A program made the position numbers and the translations under genes. Below are positions 44,048 to 53,058 of a DNA stretch of 64,000 nt, in pieces. The stretch covers positions 797,425-861,424 of the forward strand of contig NZ_MTQF01000003.1 of the NCBI RefSeq assembly GCF_001975985.1. The letters run 5' to 3'. Each line of letters opens with the position of its first letter. The stretch's first letter is position 1. The notes beneath the pieces are model-generated. The model was not told the origin of the DNA. It saw nothing but the letters and a program-made list of their open reading frames with translations, and ran no database searches. Source of the DNA: [Flexibacter] sp. ATCC 35103. Its GTDB lineage: Bacteria > Bacteroidota > Bacteroidia > Flavobacteriales > Flavobacteriaceae.

Positions 44048-45025
44048 ATGTCACAAGTTGAACCAATATTACAAGAAAATAAAAATCGTTTCGTTATTTT
44101 TCCTATCAAACACCATGATATTTGGGAATGGTATAAGAAAATGGAAGCTAGTTTCTGGACAGCTGAAGAAATCGATTTGCACCAGGACTTGACAGATTGG
44201 AATAATAAACTTAGTGACGACGAAAGATATTTTATTAAACACATTTTGGCATTCTTCGCAGCTTCTGACGGAATCGTAAATGAGAATCTTGCTGAGAACT
44301 TTGTAAACGAAGTTCAATATGCAGAAGCGAAGTTTTTCTATGGTTTCCAGATCATGATGGAAAATATTCATAGCGAAACTTACTCTTTACTAATTGATAC
44401 TTACGTAAAAGATGAAGCGGAAAAAGCAGAATTGTTTAATGCATTAGAAGTTTTTCCTGCAATTAAGAAAAAAGCAGACTGGGCTTTAAAGTGGATTGAA
44501 TCTGATTCATTTGCTGAAAGACTAATTGCTTTTGCAGCAGTTGAAGGAATTTTCTTTTCAGGTGCTTTCTGTTCTATTTATTGGTTAAAAAAACGTGGTT
44601 TAATGCCAGGCTTGACTTTTTCTAATGAGTTGATTTCCCGTGACGAAGGTGTACACTGTGATTTTGCAGTACACTTACACAATCATCACTTAATCAATAA
44701 AGTTCCAAAAGACAGAATTAAAGAAATCATCGTTGATGCATTAGATATCGAAAGAGAATTTGTTACAGAATCCCTTCCGGTGAGTTTAATAGGGATGAAT
44801 GCTACTTTAATGACGCAATATTTAGAATTTGTTGCAGATCGATTATTAGTAGAATTAGGTTGCGAACGTGTGTATGGATCAGCGAATCCGTTTGATTTCA
44901 TGGACATGATTTCTCTTCAGGGAAAAACTAATTTCTTTGAAAAACGTGTTGCCGAGTATCAAAAGTCTGGTGTGATGAACACAGATAGTGATGCTCAGAA
45001 AATTTCATTCGATGCAGATTTTTAG
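44048..45025 (+). CDS. nrdB: Ribonucleoside-diphosphate reductase, beta subunit (class Ia)
   Basis: A 325-residue radical-generating subunit. Diiron ligands can be read in [22 protein letters not shown] (Glu, His), [10 protein letters not shown] (Glu) and [11 protein letters not shown] (Glu, His). The radical Tyr is present four residues after the first His (HSETY), so this is a Tyr-radical enzyme rather than a Mn/Fe or NrdF-like variant lacking it. The C-terminal tail (KISFDADF) is the acidic/aromatic peptide that docks onto the alpha subunit, whose gene follows after 252 bases. Confidence 0.96.
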   Translation: MSQVEPILQENKNRFVIFPIKHHDIWEWYKKMEASFWTAEEIDLHQDLTDWNNKLSDDERYFIKHILAFFAASDGIVNENLAENFVNEVQYAEAKFFYGFQIMMENIHSETYSLLIDTYVKDEAEKAELFNALEVFPAIKKKADWALKWIESDSFAERLIAFAAVEGIFFSGAFCSIYWLKKRGLMPGLTFSNELISRDEGVHCDFAVHLHNHHLINKVPKDRIKEIIVDALDIEREFVTESLPVSLIGMNATLMTQYLEFVADRLLVELGCERVYGSANPFDFMDMISLQGKTNFFEKRVAEYQKSGVMNTDSDAQKISFDADF

Positions 45026-45221
45026 ACACCAAAATACTTTTAGCGCAATCTAAAAGCGCTAAGAAAAATTACAATTTTTTAAGATTGAATCTTTAACCCA
45101 AATCGCTGATTCAATAACAATTTTTAATGTATTTAAATTCATTTTTCGAATTTGAATAGGGTAACTATTGAGGATCCTGCAATTCTCAAAAAATAATTTA
45201 AAAACACGCAATGTTTAAGTC

Positions 45222-45240
45222 TTGGAATTCGTTATTCCAA
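45222..45240. promoter_or_regulatory. Hairpin in the nrdB-nrdA spacer
   Basis: TTGGAAT, loop TCGTT, ATTCCAA, 37 bases before the nrdA ATG. A second pair, TTAGCGC/GCGCTAA, lies just after nrdB at about 45040-45062. Either may modulate the ratio of the two subunits; no direct evidence. Confidence 0.35.
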
Positions 45241-45277
45241 TGTCTTTCATTTTTTCAATAACTAAAATAGTAAGCTT

Positions 45278-47674
45278 ATGTATGTAGTAAAAAGAGATGG
45301 CCACAAAGAGCCGGTAATGTTTGATAAGATTACAGAAAGAATCAAAAAATTGTGTTACGGCTTGAATGAGCTTGTAGATCCTGTTAAGGTAGCCATGCGT
45401 GTTATCGAAGGATTGTATGACGGTGTTTCTACATCTGAACTTGATAATCTTGCGGCAGAGACGGCAGCTTCTATGACAATTGCGCATCCTGATTATGCAC
45501 AATTAGCAGCGCGTGTGGCAATTTCGAACCTACACTCAAATACTAAAAAATCGTTCTCAGAAACGATGAAAGATATGTATAATTACGTAAATCCAAGAAA
45601 TGGTCAGGAAGCGCCATTACTTTCGGATGAAGTATTCAAAGTAATTCAGGAAAACTCAGCGTTCCTTGATTCTCATATTATTTATACAAGAGATTTTAAT
45701 TACGATTACTTTGGTTTCAAAACCTTAGAACGTTCGTATTTGTTGAAAATAAACGGTAAAATCGTCGAAAGACCACAACATATGTTGATGCGTGTTTCGG
45801 TTGGTATTCACCTTGACGATTTAAAATCAGTAATTGAAACTTACGATTTAATGTCTAAAAAGTTCTTTACGCATGCAACGCCAACGTTGTTTAATGCCGG
45901 AACTCCAAAACCACAAATGTCTTCTTGTTTCCTTTTGGCAATGCAGGATGATAGTATTGATGGTATTTATGATACATTAAAACAAACGGCTAAAATCTCG
46001 CAATCAGCGGGAGGAATTGGTCTTTCTATTCATAACGTTCGTGCAACAGGATCTTATATTCGTGGTACAAACGGAACTTCAAACGGAATCGTTCCGATGT
46101 TGAGAGTTTTCAACGATACGGCTCGTTACGTAGATCAGGGTGGTGGAAAACGTAAAGGAAGTTTTGCGATTTACATCGAAACCTGGCATGCTGATATCTT
46201 CGACTTTTTGGATTTAAAGAAAAATACAGGAAAAGAAGAAATGCGTGCGCGTGATTTATTCTTCGCAATGTGGACATCTGATTTATTCATGAAACGCGTT
46301 CAGGAAGATGCATCATGGACTTTAATGTGTCCTAACGAATGTCCTGGATTATATGATGTTTACGGAGAAGAATTCGAAACAATGTATTTGGATTATGAAT
46401 TTAGAGGAAAAGGTAGAAAAACAATTCGTGCACGTGAATTATGGGAGAAAATCCTGGAATCACAAATCGAAACAGGAACTCCTTATATGTTGTACAAAGA
46501 TGCAGCAAACCGTAAATCGAACCACAAGAACTTAGGAACAATTCGTTCATCAAACTTGTGTACAGAGATTATGGAGTTTACCTCTAAAGATGAAATCGCA
46601 GTTTGTAACTTAGCTTCTATCTCATTACCAATGTTTATCGAAAACGGTAAATTCGATCACGAAGCACTTTATAATGTTACAAAACGTGTAACGCGTAACC
46701 TGAATAAAGTAATCGACAGAAACTACTACCCAGTAAAAGAAGCTGAAAATTCTAACTTACGCCACCGTCCGGTTGGTTTAGGTGTACAAGGTTTAGCAGA
46801 TGCTTTTATCATGTTGCGTATGCCGTTTACAAGCGATGAAGCAAAAGCATTAAACCAGGAAATTTTCGAAACATTATACTTCGCAGCCGTAACCGCTTCT
46901 ATGGAAATGGCAAAAGAAGAAGGTCCATATTCTACATTCGCTGGATCTCCAATGTCACAAGGAGAATTCCAATACAATATGTGGGGAATGAAAGATGAAG
47001 AATTATCAGGCCGTTGGGACTGGGCTTCATTAAGAAAAGAAGTAATGGAGCATGGAGTTCGTAACTCATTATTAGTTGCGCCAATGCCAACCGCTTCGAC
47101 TTCTCAAATCCTTGGAAACAACGAAGCTTTCGAACCATATACATCAAACATTTACACACGTCGTGTATTGTCTGGAGAATTCATCGTAGTAAACAAACAT
47201 TTACTTCACGATTTAGTAGACAGAGGTTTGTGGAACGAAACTTTGAAACAAGAAATTATGCGTCATAACGGATCTGTTCAAAATATTGATGTGATTCCGC
47301 AAGACTTGAAAGAATTATATAAAACAGTTTGGGAAATGTCGATGAAAGATATTATCGATATGTCACGTCAAAGAGGTTATTTCATTGACCAATCGCAATC
47401 ATTAAACTTGTTCATGCAAGATGCAAACTATTCTAAACTTACGTCAATGCACTTTTATGCTTGGCAATCAGGTTTAAAAACAGGAATGTATTACCTAAGA
47501 ACAAAATCTGCGGTTGATGCGATTAAATTCACCTTAAACAACGATAAAAAAGAAGAAGATGCACCGGCAGTTTTAGTTCCGGAAACAGAATCTATCAGTG
47601 TTGAGGATTATAAAGCAATGTTGCTAAAAGCACAAGCCGGAGATCCTGAAGATTGTGAAATGTGTGGGTCTTAA
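45278..47674 (+). CDS. nrdA: Ribonucleoside-diphosphate reductase, alpha subunit (class Ia)
   Basis: A 798-residue catalytic subunit that reduces ribonucleotides to deoxyribonucleotides. An N-terminal ATP-cone ([20 protein letters not shown]) gives dATP/ATP activity control. Catalytic residues are in MSSCFLLAM (Cys), [11 protein letters not shown] (Asn, Cys, Glu) and [11 protein letters not shown] (second Cys of the redox pair). Substrate loops are [16 protein letters not shown] and [15 protein letters not shown]. The C-terminal CEMCGS supplies the thioredoxin-reducible cysteines. Order nrdB-nrdA is the reverse of the enterobacterial one. Confidence 0.97.
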   Translation: MYVVKRDGHKEPVMFDKITERIKKLCYGLNELVDPVKVAMRVIEGLYDGVSTSELDNLAAETAASMTIAHPDYAQLAARVAISNLHSNTKKSFSETMKDMYNYVNPRNGQEAPLLSDEVFKVIQENSAFLDSHIIYTRDFNYDYFGFKTLERSYLLKINGKIVERPQHMLMRVSVGIHLDDLKSVIETYDLMSKKFFTHATPTLFNAGTPKPQMSSCFLLAMQDDSIDGIYDTLKQTAKISQSAGGIGLSIHNVRATGSYIRGTNGTSNGIVPMLRVFNDTARYVDQGGGKRKGSFAIYIETWHADIFDFLDLKKNTGKEEMRARDLFFAMWTSDLFMKRVQEDASWTLMCPNECPGLYDVYGEEFETMYLDYEFRGKGRKTIRARELWEKILESQIETGTPYMLYKDAANRKSNHKNLGTIRSSNLCTEIMEFTSKDEIAVCNLASISLPMFIENGKFDHEALYNVTKRVTRNLNKVIDRNYYPVKEAENSNLRHRPVGLGVQGLADAFIMLRMPFTSDEAKALNQEIFETLYFAAVTASMEMAKEEGPYSTFAGSPMSQGEFQYNMWGMKDEELSGRWDWASLRKEVMEHGVRNSLLVAPMPTASTSQILGNNEAFEPYTSNIYTRRVLSGEFIVVNKHLLHDLVDRGLWNETLKQEIMRHNGSVQNIDVIPQDLKELYKTVWEMSMKDIIDMSRQRGYFIDQSQSLNLFMQDANYSKLTSMHFYAWQSGLKTGMYYLRTKSAVDAIKFTLNNDKKEEDAPAVLVPETESISVEDYKAMLLKAQAGDPEDCEMCGS

Positions 47675-47736
47675 TTCTTTATTATTTAGAGGAAAGAAAA
47701 TAGAATAAAGAAGAAAGATTTATTCTGAATTAATAG

Positions 47737-47765
47737 AAAGCAGTTATTGTAATGATAGCTGCTTT
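47737..47765 (+). terminator. Intrinsic terminator after nrdA
   Basis: AAAGCAGTTAT, loop TGTAATG, ATAGCTGCTTT with one G-T pair, then TGTTTTTTT. It isolates the following toxin-antitoxin pair from the reductase genes. Confidence 0.75.
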
Positions 47766-47848
47766 TGTTTTTTTAAGTAATTCTTTGCAATGTGATATAA
47801 TGGATTTGCATGGGTAGTGACAATATTCGTTTCAAAGTAAATTTTGTG

Positions 47849-47856
47849 TAAATTTG
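47849..47856 (+). promoter_or_regulatory. -7 element of the toxin-antitoxin operon
   Basis: TAAATTTG matches TAnnTTTG exactly, 17 bases before the antitoxin ATG. No clear -33 is seen. Confidence 0.5.
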
Positions 47857-47873
47857 TAATATTCAAAACTAAT

Positions 47874-48089
47874 ATGAAAAGAATGGAAATCAAAAATTTA
47901 TCTAGATATAGCAATGCTGAAAAAATTGTTTTAGCTGAGCAGTTATGGGATAGTGTTTCTAAAGAAGATTTAGAAATATCTGATGATGTGAAAAGAGAAT
48001 TAGATATTCGAATCCAGAATTTGGAAGAAGGCAAGGCTGAATTGTATTCTTGGGATGAAGTCAAGGCACATTTAAAGTCGATAAGATAA
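47874..48089 (+). CDS. Antitoxin of the putative addiction-module family
   Basis: 71 residues, started at MKRMEIKNLSRYSNAEKIVL; a second ATG three codons on is also possible. SRYSNAEKIVLAEQLWDSVS with RRELDIRI-like ELDIRIQNLEEGK is the signature of the short addiction-module component family (Unstab_antitox), which neutralises RelE/ParE toxins and often represses its own promoter. Its stop codon overlaps the toxin ATG by one base. Confidence 0.87.
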   Translation: MKRMEIKNLSRYSNAEKIVLAEQLWDSVSKEDLEISDDVKRELDIRIQNLEEGKAELYSWDEVKAHLKSIR

Positions 48090-48388
48090 TGAACAAAATT
48101 CGCTTTGTCAAAGAAGCTTTATTTGATATTGAAAATGTAGTTTTTTGGTACGAGAAACAAAGAATTGGACTTTCTTATGATTTCGAACTCTGTCTGGAAG
48201 CTGGAATTAATACTATTTCAAGAAATCCAGATCTATTTCAAAAGAAGTATAAAAATATACGAATGCATTTTATTTCGAGATTTCCTTATGGAATTCATTA
48301 TCGATTGGAAAAAGATGAAATAATTGTTATTGGAGTTTTTCATACTTCACGTTCTCCTAAAAATTGGTCTAAAAGGTTAGAGTTATAG
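48089..48388 (+). CDS. RelE/ParE-family toxin
   Basis: A 99-residue toxin of the RelE/ParE fold. It starts KIRFVKEALFDIENVVFWYE and contains FELCLEAGINTISRNPDLFQ, KYKNIRMHFISRFPYGIHYR and the C-terminal strand EIIVIGVFHTSRSPKNWSKR. The PYGIHYRL and VFHTSRSPKNW motifs are typical of ParE-like partners of the short addiction-module antitoxins. Which target it acts on (gyrase or ribosome) cannot be told. The module is intact. Confidence 0.88.
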   Translation: MNKIRFVKEALFDIENVVFWYEKQRIGLSYDFELCLEAGINTISRNPDLFQKKYKNIRMHFISRFPYGIHYRLEKDEIIVIGVFHTSRSPKNWSKRLEL

Positions 48389-48542
48389 ATAAATCTCAGC
48401 ATCTTAGCAACTCAGAACCTTAGTATCTTAGAAAAAAACAATTACCTAAATCTCATTTTAAGCCTGTTTTTTTATATTATCATACAAAACTTGATAAATT
48501 TGTTAAGAAATCCTTTTTTGTTTCATAAAATGCATTATTTGT

Positions 48543-48573
48543 TTTGGTGAGGTGAAAATAATTTATACATTCG
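48543..48573 (+). promoter_or_regulatory. Promoter of the Phe/Tyr biosynthesis operon
   Basis: -33 TTTG (48543-48546), 19 bp, -7 TACATTCG (48566-48573; 7 of 8 bases of TAnnTTTG). Predicted start near 48580, giving a leader of about 170 nt before pheA that contains the leader peptide and attenuator. Confidence 0.65.
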
Positions 48574-48602
48574 CAGAGAATTTATTGAAAAACACAAACA
48601 AA

Positions 48603-48683
48603 ATGTCTAATAACCGTTTTTATTTTAGCAACTCTTTTTATTTCTTCTTTAGTAGAAGTGAGGATTGTGCTATGGTTATTTGA
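48603..48683 (+). CDS. Phe/Tyr-rich leader peptide of the pheA operon
   Basis: A 26-codon open frame beginning MSNNRFYFSNSFYFFFSRSE and ending CAMVI before TGA. It contains six Phe and two Tyr codons within residues 6-16. It lies between the operon promoter and an intrinsic terminator upstream of pheA. The run FYFFF is followed 10 nt later by the antiterminator strand, so ribosome stalling for lack of Phe-tRNA would leave that strand free. This is the classic amino-acid attenuation layout. Confidence 0.85.
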   Translation: MSNNRFYFSNSFYFFFSRSEDCAMVI

Positions 48684-48745
48684 GAAAATTAAAAAAGACA
48701 AATAAAACTAATATACAATCCTGATGAAAATCAGGATTTTTTTTT
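48661..48745 (+). promoter_or_regulatory. Transcription attenuator upstream of pheA
   Basis: Terminator: AATCCTGAT (48717-48725), loop GAAA, ATCAGGATT (48730-48738), with a nine-T run 48737-48745. Antiterminator: AGGATTGT (48661-48668), inside the leader peptide just after the Phe codons, is the exact complement of ACAATCCT (48715-48722), which overlaps the terminator's left arm. The two structures are mutually exclusive. A ribosome reaching the TGA at 48681 would cover 48661-48668 and let the terminator form. Confidence 0.85.
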
Positions 48746-48751
48746 GAATAT

Positions 48752-49591
48752 ATGACAACTAAAATTGCAATACAAGGTATTAAAGGTTCTTTTCATCATC
48801 AGGTTGTGAAAGAGTATTTCTCTGAAAATGTGGCTATTGATGAGTGTTTGTCTTTTGAAGAATTGGTTGACAGCCTGCTTTCAGGAAAATCTGATCAGGC
48901 GGTTATGGCAATAGAAAATTCGATTGCAGGGCCAATTATTCCAAATTATGCTTTGATTGATAAGAACAATTTACACATAATTGGAGAACATTATTTAAGC
49001 ATTCACCAAAATTTAATGACTTTAAAAGGTCAGAAAATTGAGGATATAAAAGAAGTTCATTCGCATCCAATGGCAATTTTGCAATGTATGGATTTCTTAA
49101 AACAATATCCGAACATTAAGTTGGTTGAAGACAAAGATACCGCTGAAACAGCAAGAAGAATTCAGGAAAAACAACTAACCGGAATTGCAGCAATTGCAAG
49201 TAAAGTAGCTTCGGAAATGTATGATCTTGAAATTATCGCTCCGGAAATTCAAACGATAAAAAATAATATGACTCGTTTTGTGATTATCAAAAAGCAAAAT
49301 TCATTTTTGCCGGAAAACGAAATCAACAGAGCTTCGATCAAATTTGAACTAGATCATAAAAGAGGAAGTTTAGCAGCGGTTTTGAATGTAATGAGTGATT
49401 GCAAACTGAATTTGACAAAAATTCAATCGCTGCCAAAAATTGAAACTCCTTGGAAATATTCATTTTTCGTAGACGTGACATTCGAGAAATACGAAGATTT
49501 TGCAAAAGCCAAAACGTTATTAAACATAATGGCAGAATATTTTAAGATATTGGGAGAATATAAAAATACCAAACCTTTAAGTCAGTCTTAA
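48752..49591 (+). CDS. pheA: Prephenate dehydratase
   Basis: Converts prephenate to phenylpyruvate, the committed step to Phe. The 279-residue monofunctional enzyme begins KIAIQGIKGSFHHQVVKEYF and has NSIAGPIIPNY, HSHPMAILQC, DTAETARRI and the active-site motif NNMTRFVII. A C-terminal ACT domain (about 195-270: RASIKFELDHKRGSLAAVLN, LTKIQSLPKIETPWKYSFFV) provides Phe feedback inhibition in the family. No chorismate mutase is fused; that activity is on the last gene of the operon. It is the first structural gene after the attenuator. Confidence 0.95.
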   Translation: MTTKIAIQGIKGSFHHQVVKEYFSENVAIDECLSFEELVDSLLSGKSDQAVMAIENSIAGPIIPNYALIDKNNLHIIGEHYLSIHQNLMTLKGQKIEDIKEVHSHPMAILQCMDFLKQYPNIKLVEDKDTAETARRIQEKQLTGIAAIASKVASEMYDLEIIAPEIQTIKNNMTRFVIIKKQNSFLPENEINRASIKFELDHKRGSLAAVLNVMSDCKLNLTKIQSLPKIETPWKYSFFVDVTFEKYEDFAKAKTLLNIMAEYFKILGEYKNTKPLSQS

Positions 49592-49670
49592 AGTTAGAAA
49601 GCCGAAAGTCAAAAAGTCCAAAATAAAAAGAGCCTAAAGCATACAGCTTAAAGCCTAAAGCAGAAAAAAA

Positions 49671-50816
49671 ATGATTACAACAGCAAAAAGATTAGATACA
49701 GTTGAAGAATACTACTTCTCATCAAAATTGAGAGAAGTTCGTCAACTGCAGTCTGAAGGAAAATCTATCATCAATATGGGAATTGGAAGCCCTGATTTGA
49801 GTCCGTCGAAAGCAGTAATTGAAGCGGTTGCCGCAGCAATTCAAGATGAAAACGGACATGGTTATCAGAGCTATCAGGGATTACCGGAATTGAGAAAAGG
49901 GATGGCAGATTTTTATCAGAATCAGTTTGGTGTTGAATTAAATCCGAATAATGAGATTTTGCCTTTGATGGGATCGAAAGAAGGAATTATGCACATTTCG
50001 TTAGCTTTTTTGAATGAAGGGGATCACGTTTTGATTCCGAATCCGGGTTATCCGACTTATACTTCGGTAACAAATTTGGTTGGAGCAGTTCCGGTTTATT
50101 ATGATCTAAAAGAAAAAAATGCCTGGGAACCGGATTTTGAAGCTTTAGAAAAATTAGATCTGGAGAAAGTAAAAATTATGTGGCTGGGATATCCGCAAAT
50201 GCCAACAGGAGCGAGAGGAAGTTTAGCGTTATTTGAAAAATTGGTTGCTTTTGCTAAAAAACACAACATATTATTGATCAACGACAATCCATATAGTTTT
50301 GTTTTGAATGATAATCCAATGAGTTTATTGCAGGTTGAAGGCGCAAAAGAGGTGGCTTTAGAATTGAATTCACTTAGTAAAACATTTAACATGGCAGGCT
50401 GGAGAGTGGGGATGGTTTTAGGAAATCCTGAAATTATCGATGCAGTCTTAAAAGTAAAAAGCAACATGGATAGCGGTATGTTTTACGGAATCCAGAAAGG
50501 TGCAGTTGCAGCTTTGAATTGCGATAAATCATGGTTCGAAGATCAAAACAAGATTTACAGACGCCGCAGAGAATTGACAGAAAAACTAGCAGAGAAATTA
50601 GGCTGCGAAGTTTATAAAGAAGGAGTTGGGCTTTTTGTTTGGGCAAAACTTCCGGAAGGAATTGAATCATCAGAAAAGTTCATTGACGAAATATTATACG
50701 GGAAACACATTTTCATCACACCGGGAACAATCTTCGGAAGTAATGGTGAAGGTTATATCAGATTCTCGTTGTGTGTGAAAGAAGAAAAAGTACAAGAAGC
50801 GATTGATAGATTTTAG
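49671..50816 (+). CDS. Class I/II aminotransferase, probably aromatic amino acid aminotransferase
   Basis: A 381-residue PLP enzyme with NMGIGSPDLSPS, LMGSKEGIMH, PNPGYPTYTS and the Schiff-base Lys237 in NSLSKTFNMAGWRVGMVLG. The C-terminal Arg is in EGYIRFSLCVKEE. It sits between prephenate dehydratase and prephenate dehydrogenase genes, so the expected reaction is transamination of phenylpyruvate and 4-hydroxyphenylpyruvate to Phe and Tyr. By sequence alone it could also act on aspartate or diaminopimelate precursors. Confidence 0.88.
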   Translation: MITTAKRLDTVEEYYFSSKLREVRQLQSEGKSIINMGIGSPDLSPSKAVIEAVAAAIQDENGHGYQSYQGLPELRKGMADFYQNQFGVELNPNNEILPLMGSKEGIMHISLAFLNEGDHVLIPNPGYPTYTSVTNLVGAVPVYYDLKEKNAWEPDFEALEKLDLEKVKIMWLGYPQMPTGARGSLALFEKLVAFAKKHNILLINDNPYSFVLNDNPMSLLQVEGAKEVALELNSLSKTFNMAGWRVGMVLGNPEIIDAVLKVKSNMDSGMFYGIQKGAVAALNCDKSWFEDQNKIYRRRRELTEKLAEKLGCEVYKEGVGLFVWAKLPEGIESSEKFIDEILYGKHIFITPGTIFGSNGEGYIRFSLCVKEEKVQEAIDRF

Positions 50817-50883
50817 AAGCAAGAGCAAAAAGAGTAAAGAACAAAGAACAAAGAGTAAAGAATCAAGATTTTTTGGTATAGTT

Positions 50884-50922
50884 TGTCAGGCTGAGCGAAG
50901 TCGAAGCCCATTCCAATTGGAA
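50884..50922. repeat. GTCAGGCTGAGCGAAGTCGAAG repeat and TTCCAATTGGAA palindrome
   Basis: The stretch 50884-50910 is a single copy of a GC-richer unit (TCAGGCTGAGCGAAGTCGAA), a dispersed repeat I recognise from Bacteroidota genomes. It is followed by the 12-bp palindrome TTCCAATTGGAA. It is intergenic inside the Phe/Tyr operon, between the aminotransferase and dehydrogenase genes. Confidence 0.6.
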
Positions 50923-50978
50923 TTTTGATTTTAAAATTTGGAATTTATAAAGAAGCTTAGCTTCTAATAAAAATAAAT

Positions 50979-51836
50979 ATGAAAGTATACGTAATAGGAA
51001 TAGGGTTAATAGGCGGTTCGATGGTGCTGGACATCAAAGACCAACATCCTGATGCAACTATTTTTGGGATCGATAGTAACGAACAACATTTGCAGGAAGC
51101 AATTGATTTAGGTGTTATCGATCAGGCAGGAAGCTTTGAGGAATTGGCTGATGCTGATTTTGTAATTGTTTCGGTTCCGGTGGATGTAGCGTTGGTAGTT
51201 TTGCCAAAAGTGCTGGATTTAGTTGGAGATAAAACGATTGTTTTTGAAGTAGGTTCGACTAAAAAACCAATTTGTGATGCTGTTGCCAGTCACCCAAAAA
51301 GAAGGAACTTTATCGCCACACATCCGATAGCAGGAACAGAGTTTTCAGGACCTTCGGCGGCGATAAGAGGTTTGTTTAAAGGAAAGACAAACATAATTTG
51401 TGAAGTGGAAAAAACCACTTTTAAATTGCAGGAAAAGGCGTTAAAGCTTTTTAGCGAAATAGGAATGAGGATTCGATATATGGATCCGACTTCGCACGAC
51501 AAACACATTGCTTACGTTTCGCATTTGTCGCACATTAGTTCGTTTATGCTTGGGAAAACGGTAATGAACAAAGAAAAAGATGAACAGGATATTTTTGATA
51601 TGGCGGGAAGTGGATTTGAAAGTACGGTTCGTTTGGCAAAAAGTTCTCCGGCAATGTGGACACCGATTTTTAAGCAAAACAAGGAACACGTTATCGAAAC
51701 ATTAGAAGAATATATTTCAAATCTCAGTCGGTTTAGGGATTTGTTGAAAGATGAAAATTACAATGCCATTTTTGAAGAAATGGAAAGCACGAATAAAATC
51801 AAAGAAATATTAAACGGATTAACAATTAAAAAATAA
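50979..51836 (+). CDS. tyrA: Prephenate dehydrogenase
   Basis: Oxidatively decarboxylates prephenate to 4-hydroxyphenylpyruvate for Tyr. The 285-residue protein has the NAD(P)-binding motif GIGLIGGSMVLDI with acidic GIDSN (NAD preference likely) and the TyrA motifs ATHPIAGTEFSGP, DPTSHDKHIAYVSHLSHISS and GSGFESTVRLAKSSPAMW. There is no ACT or chorismate mutase domain. It lies in the middle of the operon, followed after 19 bases by the DAHP synthase/chorismate mutase gene. Confidence 0.95.
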   Translation: MKVYVIGIGLIGGSMVLDIKDQHPDATIFGIDSNEQHLQEAIDLGVIDQAGSFEELADADFVIVSVPVDVALVVLPKVLDLVGDKTIVFEVGSTKKPICDAVASHPKRRNFIATHPIAGTEFSGPSAAIRGLFKGKTNIICEVEKTTFKLQEKALKLFSEIGMRIRYMDPTSHDKHIAYVSHLSHISSFMLGKTVMNKEKDEQDIFDMAGSGFESTVRLAKSSPAMWTPIFKQNKEHVIETLEEYISNLSRFRDLLKDENYNAIFEEMESTNKIKEILNGLTIKK

Positions 51837-51855
51837 AAATAAACTAAAAATTAAG

Positions 51856-52938
51856 ATGGAAAATAAGAAAGAAATGAGAAAGTGGTTAGAAGATTTCAAT
51901 TTAAATCACCCACTTGTGATAGCTGGACCATGTAGTGCAGAAACGGAAGATCAAGTATTGAAAATTGCTCACGAATTGAAAGATTCAAAAGTTAGTGTAT
52001 TCAGAGCTGGAATCTGGAAACCAAGAACGCGTCCGGGAGGATTTGAAGGTGTTGGAGAAATTGGTTTAAAATGGTTGCAAAAAGCTAAAAAAGAAACTGG
52101 TTTGTTAATGGGTACTGAAGTTGCGACTGCAGCGCACTGTAAACTGGCTTTAGAACATGATATCGACGTTTTATGGGTTGGTGCACGTACAACTGCAAAC
52201 CCTTTCGCAGTTCAGGAAATTGCTGATACGTTGAAAGGAACTGATAAAATTGTTTTGGTTAAAAACCCTGTAAACCCTGATTTAGCTTTATGGTTGGGTG
52301 GTGTTGAGCGTTTACACATGGCTGGAATCGAGAAATTAGGAGTTATTCACAGAGGTTTTTCTACTTACGAAAAAACAAAATACAGAAACATTCCAGAATG
52401 GCAAATTGCTATCGAATTGCAAAATAAATTTCCTGATTTACCATTAATCATCGACCCGTCTCACATTACAGGAGATCGTAAAATGATTTTTGAAGTAACG
52501 CAAGAGGCTTTAGATTTGAATTACGATGGTATGATTATCGAAACGCACTACGATCCGGACAACGCTTGGTCTGATGCTGCTCAACAAGTTACTCCAGACG
52601 CTTTGAAACAAATCATTAAAGATTTGACAATTAGAAAAACGGATGATACTACAGATCAGTACACTCAAAAAATGACAAAACTAAGAGCGAACATCGATGT
52701 ACTTGATGCTAACTTATTAGACTTGTTAGGAAAACGTATGAAAGTAGCGGACGAAATTGGTCAGGTGAAAAAAGATGCAAACGTAGCGATTCTTCAAAAC
52801 AACCGTTGGAATGAAATTTTAGGAAAAATGATTCTTGAAGGTGAGAAAAAAGGTCTTACTGAAGAGTTTGTTTTAAAAATGTTCAAAGCAATTCACCAGG
52901 AAAGTATTGGTCACCAGGAAAAAGTTATCAATGCATAA
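51856..52938 (+). CDS. Bifunctional DAHP synthase / chorismate mutase
   Basis: 360 residues. The N-terminal domain (1-260) is a type I beta (KdsA-like) DAHP synthase: LVIAGPCSAETEDQVLKIAH, FRAGIWKPRTRPGGFEG, GTEVATAAHC, GARTTANPFAVQEIA, VKNPVNPDLALW, HRGFSTYEKTKYRN and DPSHITGDR. The C-terminal domain (about 270-360) is an AroQ-type chorismate mutase (LRANIDVLDANLLDLLGKRM, FKAIHQESIGHQEKVINA). This fusion starts the shikimate pathway and commits chorismate to Phe/Tyr, and is probably feedback controlled through the mutase domain. It is the last gene of the operon. Confidence 0.95.
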   Translation: MENKKEMRKWLEDFNLNHPLVIAGPCSAETEDQVLKIAHELKDSKVSVFRAGIWKPRTRPGGFEGVGEIGLKWLQKAKKETGLLMGTEVATAAHCKLALEHDIDVLWVGARTTANPFAVQEIADTLKGTDKIVLVKNPVNPDLALWLGGVERLHMAGIEKLGVIHRGFSTYEKTKYRNIPEWQIAIELQNKFPDLPLIIDPSHITGDRKMIFEVTQEALDLNYDGMIIETHYDPDNAWSDAAQQVTPDALKQIIKDLTIRKTDDTTDQYTQKMTKLRANIDVLDANLLDLLGKRMKVADEIGQVKKDANVAILQNNRWNEILGKMILEGEKKGLTEEFVLKMFKAIHQESIGHQEKVINA

Positions 52939-52974
52939 TATTTAAAAAGTTATCATTAAAAGTATTTTTTAATA

Positions 52975-53005
52975 AATAACCTCTTACAATTTGCGAGAGG
53001 TTATT
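52975..53005 (+). terminator. Terminator of the Phe/Tyr operon
   Basis: AATAACCTCT, 11-nt loop, AGAGGTTATT followed by five more T. It lies 37 bases after the DAHP synthase/chorismate mutase stop codon. Confidence 0.8.
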
Positions 53006-53058
53006 TTTTTGCGTTCTTTGCAATTAAATTCTTGTTAAAATTAATTAAAAAAAGATCC

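Noticed and set aside
47744..48064. 106-residue frame antisense to the antitoxin gene
   Set aside because: It covers a well-matched antitoxin on the other strand, has no domain signature and its start lies inside the toxin-antitoxin unit.
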